A stretch of 9,074 nt of DNA from NCBI GenBank assembly GCA_013811715.1, contig JACCUS010000229.1, positions 1-9,074 on the forward strand, given 5' to 3'. Positions 6,040-9,074 of this stretch are shown here, piece after piece (position 1 is the first letter of the stretch; each line of letters begins with the position of its first letter). A program made the translations under genes and the position numbers. This DNA comes from Nocardioidaceae bacterium. GTDB lineage: Bacteria; Actinomycetota; Actinomycetes; Propionibacteriales; Nocardioidaceae. Under the pieces are notes generated by a model, which searched no databases, had not been told where the DNA came from, and saw nothing but the letters and a program-made list of their open reading frames with translations.

Positions 6040-6062
6040 CTGCTCGTTAGACTTCCGAGCAG
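6040..6062. promoter_or_regulatory. Inverted repeat enclosing a TAGACT -10 box before ask (candidate operator)
   Basis: CTGCTCG (6040-6046) and CGAGCAG (6056-6062) are perfect 7-bp arms separated by 9 nt. TAGACT (6048-6053) lies inside the spacer. It sits 24 nt after the DUF5063 stop and 67 nt before the ask GTG, the right place for the ask-asd promoter. If transcription starts about 7 nt after TAGACT, near 6060, only part of the right arm would be in the RNA, so a protein-binding site on DNA is more likely than an RNA hairpin. The -35 region is poor (no TTGACA-like box), which fits a regulated promoter. Confidence 0.4.
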
Positions 6063-6128
6063 ACCCGCACTGCGGCGAGCTCACCGCTCGGCCGCGACAG
6101 GGGCCATGAGACGGACGGAGTCACACCG

Positions 6129-7397
6129 GTGGGCATCGTCGTGCAGAAGTACGGAGGCTCCTCCGTCGCCGACGCCAACGGCATCAAGCGCGTTGCGCAA
6201 CGGATCGTCGCGACCAAGAAGGCGGGCCACGATGTCTGTGTGGTCGTCTCCGCCATGGGCGACACGACCGACGAGCTGCTCGACCTCGCGGAGCAGGTGT
6301 CCCCGCTCCCGCCGGGACGCGAACTCGACATGTTGGTCACGGCCGGAGAGCGCATCTCGATGGCGCTGCTGGCCATGGCGATCGCCAACCTGGGCCAGAC
6401 CGCCCGCTCCTTCACCGGGAGCCAGGCGGGGGTGATCACCGACTCCACTCACGGCCGCGCGAAGATCATCGACGTCACTCCCGGCCGCATCGAGACCGCT
6501 CTCGTCGCGGGTGACATCGCCATCGTCGCCGGCTTCCAAGGGGTCTCGATGGACACCAAGGACATCACCACGCTCGGCCGGGGCGGCTCCGACACAACCG
6601 CTGTCGCGCTTGCGGCGGCGCTGGACGCCGAGGTCTGCGAGATCTACACAGACGTCGACGGGATCTTCACCGCCGACCCCCGAATCGTGCGGACCGCCCG
6701 ACGCATCCCGCGCGTATCCTACGAAGAGATGCTCGAGATGTGCGCGTCGGGCGCCAAGATCTTGCACCTGCGCTGCGTTGAGTACGCGCGGCGTCACAAC
6801 ATGCCCATCCACGTGCGGTCGTCGTTCTCGCAGCGGTCCGGCACGTGGGTCACCGACTCCGAAGAGAGGGACCCTGTGGAGCAAGCGATCATCTCCGGCG
6901 TGGCGCACGACCGCAGCGAGGCCAAGATCACCGTGGTGGGGGTGCCCGACAAGGTGGGTGAGGCGGCCACGATCTTCGAGGCGCTGGCCGAGTCCGGCAT
7001 CAACATCGACATGATTGTGCAGAACATCTCTGCGGCGTCGACGGCACGCACCGACATCTCCTTCACCATGCCCAGGGAGGACGGCCAGGTGGCGATGACG
7101 GCGCTGTCGCGGCTGCAGGGCCAGGTCGGCTACGACCGACTGTTGTACGACGACCGGATCGGCAAGGTCTCCCTCGTCGGCGCCGGGATGCGCAGCCATC
7201 CAGGTGTGACAGCCAAGTTCTTCGCCGCGCTCGCCTCGGCGGGTGTCAACATCGAGATGATCTCCACCTCCGAGATCCGCATCTCTGTCATCATCGACGA
7301 GGACCTGATCGACTCAGCAGTGACGGCGGCGCACCGCGCCTTCGAACTCGACAGCGACGAAGTCGAGGCCGTGGTCTACGGGGGGACCGGACGATGA
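6129..7397 (+). CDS. ask: Aspartate kinase (alpha subunit; internal start gives beta subunit)
   Basis: Phosphorylates L-aspartate to 4-phospho-aspartate, the first step to lysine/diaminopimelate, threonine and methionine. It has 422 residues. The amino-acid kinase domain (about 1-250) begins with QKYGGSSVAD (Lys7, nucleotide/aspartate site) and contains TAGERISMALL with Glu74 and LGRGGSDTTA with Asp155. It is followed by two ACT regulatory domains (about 265-340 and 345-420; DKVGEAATIFEALAESGINI and FFAALASAGVNIEMIS). Its size and layout match the class II enzymes of Corynebacterium and Mycobacterium, which are feedback-inhibited by lysine plus threonine. The GTG at 6129 has GGAG 8 nt upstream (6117-6120). 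Codon 250 is an in-frame GTG with its own ribosome-binding site, so the separate beta subunit is predicted. The stop overlaps the asd start (ATGA). The gene is also called lysC. Confidence 0.97.
   Translation: MGIVVQKYGGSSVADANGIKRVAQRIVATKKAGHDVCVVVSAMGDTTDELLDLAEQVSPLPPGRELDMLVTAGERISMALLAMAIANLGQTARSFTGSQAGVITDSTHGRAKIIDVTPGRIETALVAGDIAIVAGFQGVSMDTKDITTLGRGGSDTTAVALAAALDAEVCEIYTDVDGIFTADPRIVRTARRIPRVSYEEMLEMCASGAKILHLRCVEYARRHNMPIHVRSSFSQRSGTWVTDSEERDPVEQAIISGVAHDRSEAKITVVGVPDKVGEAATIFEALAESGINIDMIVQNISAASTARTDISFTMPREDGQVAMTALSRLQGQVGYDRLLYDDRIGKVSLVGAGMRSHPGVTAKFFAALASAGVNIEMISTSEIRISVIIDEDLIDSAVTAAHRAFELDSDEVEAVVYGGTGR
6864..6878 (+). promoter_or_regulatory. Internal ribosome-binding site and GTG start for the aspartokinase beta subunit
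   Basis: Inside ask, GAGAGGG (6864-6870) is followed by 5 nt and an in-frame GTG (6876-6878, codon 250). The peptide read from it, (M)EQAIISGVAHDRSEAK, aligns by eye with the start of the C. glutamicum LysC beta subunit (MEEAVLTGVATDKSEAK, recalled from memory). The product would be 173 residues, covering both ACT domains and ending at 7397. Confidence 0.75.
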
Positions 7398-8482
7398 AGG
7401 GTGAGGGCAAACCGCGCCTGGCCGTCGTGGGGGCCACCGGGGCCGTCGGCACCGTGATGCTCGAGATCTTGTCGAGACGCCAAGACGTCTGGGGGGAGAT
7501 CCGGCTGTTGGCGTCTGCACGCTCGGCGGGCCGGACGCTGCGCTGTCGAGGTGAGGATCTCGTCGTACAGGAGCTCGCCGAAGACGCCTTCGAGGGCATC
7601 GATGTGGTCATGTTCGACGTGCCAGAAGAGATCTCGGCCGTCTGGGCCCCGATCGCGGCCGCGAACGGCGCCGTGGCCGTCGACAACTCCGGCTCATTCC
7701 GGATGGACCCCGAGGTGCCCCTCGTCGTACCGGAGGTCAACGCGGCACAAGTGCGCAACCGGCCCAAGGGGATCGTCGCCAGCCCCAACTGCACGACGCT
7801 CACGATGATGGACGCGATGGGGGCGCTGCACGCCCACTGGGGACTGCGCGAGCTCGTGGTGGCGTCCTATCAGGCGGCGTCGGGCGCAGGCCAGCCCGGG
7901 ATCGACCGGTTGTACGACGAGCTCGACGTGGTTGCCGGCGACCGCGCACTGGGCCAAGTCACCGGGGATGTGCGCCGCACCGTGGCCAACAAGCTCGGGG
8001 ACGACTCCCCCTTCCCCGCGCCGCTTGCGCTCAATGTGATTCCGTTCGCGGGGTCCCTGCAAGCCGGAGGCTGGTCGAGTGAGGAGCTGAAGGTGCGCAA
8101 CGAGGGGCGCAAGATCCTCGGTATCCCCGATCTGAAGGTCTCTGCGACCTGCGTGCGCGTTCCTGTGGTCACCTCTCATTCGTTGGCCGTGCATGCCGTC
8201 TTCGAACGCGAGATCGACGTCGACGAGGCGCGCCAGGCGTTGGTCGAAGCCCCTAGCGTCGTGGTGATCGACGAACCGGCGCGGGGCGAGTTCCCCACCC
8301 CCGCCGACGTGGTGGGCTCCGACCCCACTTTCGTCGGTCGGCTGCGTCAGTCGCTGGACTTCCCGCAGACGCTGGAGCTGTTCATCTGCGGTGACAACCT
8401 CCGCAAAGGTGCAGCGCTCAACACCGCACAGATCGCAGAACTTGTCGCAGCCGAGTTGATGGCCGACAACCCGGTGCCGTAA
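7394..8482 (+). CDS. asd: Aspartate-semialdehyde dehydrogenase
   Basis: Reduces 4-phospho-aspartate with NADPH to aspartate 4-semialdehyde, the branch point to lysine/diaminopimelate and to threonine/methionine. It has 362 residues. The Rossmann start LAVVGATGAVG (9-19) binds NADP. The catalytic centre is SPNCTT with nucleophile Cys133, and SYQAASG carries Gln160. CVRVPVVTSHS supplies Arg255 for substrate binding and the general base His262. VDNSGSFRM (96-104) and LVVPEVN (110-116) are also family motifs. The length is slightly above the usual 335-350. The ATG at 7394 overlaps the ask stop by 4 nt with a G-rich stretch (7380-7386) upstream, so the gene is coupled to ask, the usual actinobacterial ask-asd operon. 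No clear terminator follows; the repeat pair at 8507-8596 begins 24 nt after the stop. Confidence 0.97.
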   Translation: MKGEGKPRLAVVGATGAVGTVMLEILSRRQDVWGEIRLLASARSAGRTLRCRGEDLVVQELAEDAFEGIDVVMFDVPEEISAVWAPIAAANGAVAVDNSGSFRMDPEVPLVVPEVNAAQVRNRPKGIVASPNCTTLTMMDAMGALHAHWGLRELVVASYQAASGAGQPGIDRLYDELDVVAGDRALGQVTGDVRRTVANKLGDDSPFPAPLALNVIPFAGSLQAGGWSSEELKVRNEGRKILGIPDLKVSATCVRVPVVTSHSLAVHAVFEREIDVDEARQALVEAPSVVVIDEPARGEFPTPADVVGSDPTFVGRLRQSLDFPQTLELFICGDNLRKGAALNTAQIAELVAAELMADNPVP

Positions 8483-8488
8483 CTCCTC

Positions 8489-8827
8489 ATGTCGAACCAC
8501 GCGGCGGAGGGCCACAACCGCGCACAGGAACGGTTCGGGCCTACTCCCCTGCCCGGCCGAGGGCCCCAACCGCGCACAGGAACCGTTCTGGCCCACACCT
8601 GGGGCCACTCCGCGCCGCCGCTGTCGAGAGGGGGGTTCGCCAGCGAACTGGCCGGAGTCGCGTGGGCCGGTGACGCCCTTGACCAGGTCCGCCGGGACAC
8701 CTGGGACGAGGCACTGGATGTGCCCGCCGTGCTGCTGCGGCCGGACGGTCACGTCGCCTGGGCCGGCGAAGACCAGGCAGATCTCCTCAGCCAGATGCCA
8801 AAGTGGTTCGGCGCTGCCGTTAGCTGA
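8489..8827 (+). pseudogene. Remnant resembling the C-terminus of an FAD-dependent aromatic monooxygenase
   Basis: The open frame of 112 codons starts in the repeat region, whose Pro/Arg/Gly-rich translation looks non-coding. From about 8650 it becomes protein-like: GVAWAGDALDQVRRDTWDEA (about 8651-8710), then DVPAVLLRPDGHVAWAGEDQ and LLSQMPKWFG. 'VPAVLLRPDGHVAW...LL..L.KWFG' is the typical end of class A FAD monooxygenases of the PheA/TfdB and rifampicin-monooxygenase (Rox) group, in which it closes a thioredoxin-like C-terminal domain. The FAD-binding GxGxxG and DG motifs of a whole enzyme (about 450-550 residues) are absent, and asd lies immediately upstream, so only the last roughly 60 residues remain. 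I infer a decayed gene left by deletion. An expressed small protein cannot be excluded, but there is no convincing ribosome-binding site. Confidence 0.55.
8507..8596. repeat. Two imperfect 38-bp direct repeats with internal dyad symmetry
   Basis: Unit 1 (8507-8544) and unit 2 (8559-8596) agree at 34 of 38 positions and start 52 bp apart. The shared core is CAACCGCGCACAGGAAC. In unit 1, AACCG (8516-8520) pairs with CGGTT (8531-8535) around a 10-nt loop, and GGCC on each side can extend the stem after a 2-by-2 internal loop. Unit 2 has one mismatch in the inner stem. The repeats directly follow asd. Structure, spacing and position suit a dispersed REP-like element or an mRNA 3' hairpin pair. 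A wider role is unknown. Confidence 0.75.
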
Positions 8828-8884
8828 GCGCTTAGGCGGGGAACGGCACCCACGGAAGAGTCAGGGCAGCCGAAAATAGCCACT

Positions 8885-8910
8885 GCCGGACCCGCAGTTG
8901 CAGGTCCGGC
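8885..8910 (-). terminator. Probable terminator hairpin after tRNA-Pro
   Basis: GCCGGACC (8885-8892) and GGTCCGGC (8903-8910) form a perfect 8-bp stem with a 10-nt loop. Read leftwards, 30 nt after the tRNA 3' end, the stem is followed after 8 nt by TATTTTC, a weak and displaced T-run. It could also stop rightward transcription out of asd, but there is no T-run in that direction. Confidence 0.45.
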
Positions 8911-8917
8911 TGTCGCC

Positions 8918-8933
8918 GATGTCTTGAGACATC
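8918..8933. repeat. Short inverted repeat next to the tRNA-Pro 3' end
   Basis: GATGTCTTGAGACATC has 7-bp arms (GATGTCT/AGACATC) with only 2 nt between them. In a tRNA-Pro precursor it would form a hairpin beginning 7 nt after the mature 3' end. It may protect or guide processing of the 3' trailer, or simply be a DNA palindrome. Confidence 0.4.
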
Positions 8934-8939
8934 ACAGAG

Positions 8940-9013
8940 TCGGGCTGACAGGATTTGAACCTGCGGCCTCGTCGTCCCGAACGACGCGCGCTACCAAGCT
9001 GCGCCACAGCCCG
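8940..9013 (-). tRNA. tRNA-Pro (anticodon CGG)
   Basis: A 74-nt leftward tRNA. The acceptor stem is CGGGCTG/CAGCCCG with discriminator A. The D-arm contains GCGCAGCTTGGTAGCGC. The anticodon stem CGTCG/CGACG closes the loop TTCGGGA, giving CGG (complement of 8977-8979). The T-arm is GCAGG/CCTGT around TTCAAAT. The CCA end is not encoded (CTC follows), so it must be added after transcription, unlike the serine tRNA here. It reads CCG, a frequent proline codon in GC-rich genomes. Confidence 0.97.
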
Positions 9014-9024
9014 AAGGAGCAACG

Positions 9025-9053
9025 ACTCTACCGGAGGCGCTCGGCAGCGCTAA
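9025..9053 (-). promoter_or_regulatory. Putative promoter of tRNA-Pro
   Basis: On the minus strand TAGAGT (9030-9025) ends 11 nt before the mature tRNA 5' end. A weak TTAGCG (9053-9048) lies 17 nt further upstream. The -10 box is good; the -35 matches only about half the consensus. Confidence 0.4.
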
Positions 9054-9074
9054 ATCGACGACCCGGCAGACGAA

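Noticed and set aside
6081..7199. Minus-strand open frame of 372 codons opposite ask
   Set aside because: The translation is Asp/His/Arg-rich with no family features and mirrors the ask codon structure.
8507..8596. Two repeats considered as a minimal CRISPR array
   Set aside because: Only two units, an intervening stretch of 14 bp rather than about 30-40 bp, four mismatches between units, and no cas genes nearby.
7694..8752. Minus-strand open frame of 352 codons opposite asd and the repeats
   Set aside because: It is antisense to asd and runs through both 38-bp repeats, with low-complexity translation and no start signal.

Overview
The window is GC-rich, with start codons that include GTG and TTG. 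Its gene order, SRP RNA - dnaX - ybaB/ebfC - recR - DUF5063 - ask - asd, is a core actinobacterial chromosome neighbourhood. Protein sequence and gene neighbours suggest the order Propionibacteriales, perhaps a Nocardioides-like organism. That placement is an inference from memory of related proteins; no search was run.

Layout. Positions 1-2179 are transcribed leftwards. From right to left they hold a serine tRNA (GGA), a small ParB-fold-like protein, a membrane-anchored LytR_C-domain protein, an ABC transporter ATPase, and the first 53 codons of its ABC-2 permease, which runs off the left edge. About 90 bp separate the serine tRNA from the divergent small SRP RNA gene (ffs) on the + strand. 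After ffs come dnaX (clamp-loader gamma/tau), ybaB/ebfC, recR, a DUF5063 gene overlapping recR by 8 nt, then ask and asd, which overlap by 4 nt (ATGA) and encode the first two steps of the aspartate amino-acid pathway. After asd the sequence becomes accessory in character: two 38-bp imperfect direct repeats, a remnant resembling the C-terminus of an FAD-dependent monooxygenase, two hairpins, and a leftward proline tRNA (CGG) at the right edge.

Function. DnaX, YbaB/EbfC and RecR form the replication, nucleoid and repair cluster. Ask and Asd turn aspartate into aspartate semialdehyde for lysine/diaminopimelate, threonine and methionine. The ask gene carries a well-placed internal Shine-Dalgarno and GTG at codon 250. 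This predicts a separate 173-residue beta subunit, as in the alpha2beta2 aspartokinase of Corynebacterium glutamicum.

Regulation. Several starts fit an actinobacterial leaderless layout, a TANNNT box 6-7 nt before ATG/GTG: dnaX, the ParB-like gene, and probably the ABC ATPase, where it changes the start call. The hexamer TAGACT recurs at four gene-proximal sites. The one before ask sits inside a perfect 7-bp inverted repeat that could be an operator.

I did not find a clearly new multi-gene system. The most worthwhile items are the predicted ask internal start, the ask inverted repeat, the repeat pair with the monooxygenase remnant, and the ParB-like mini-protein.
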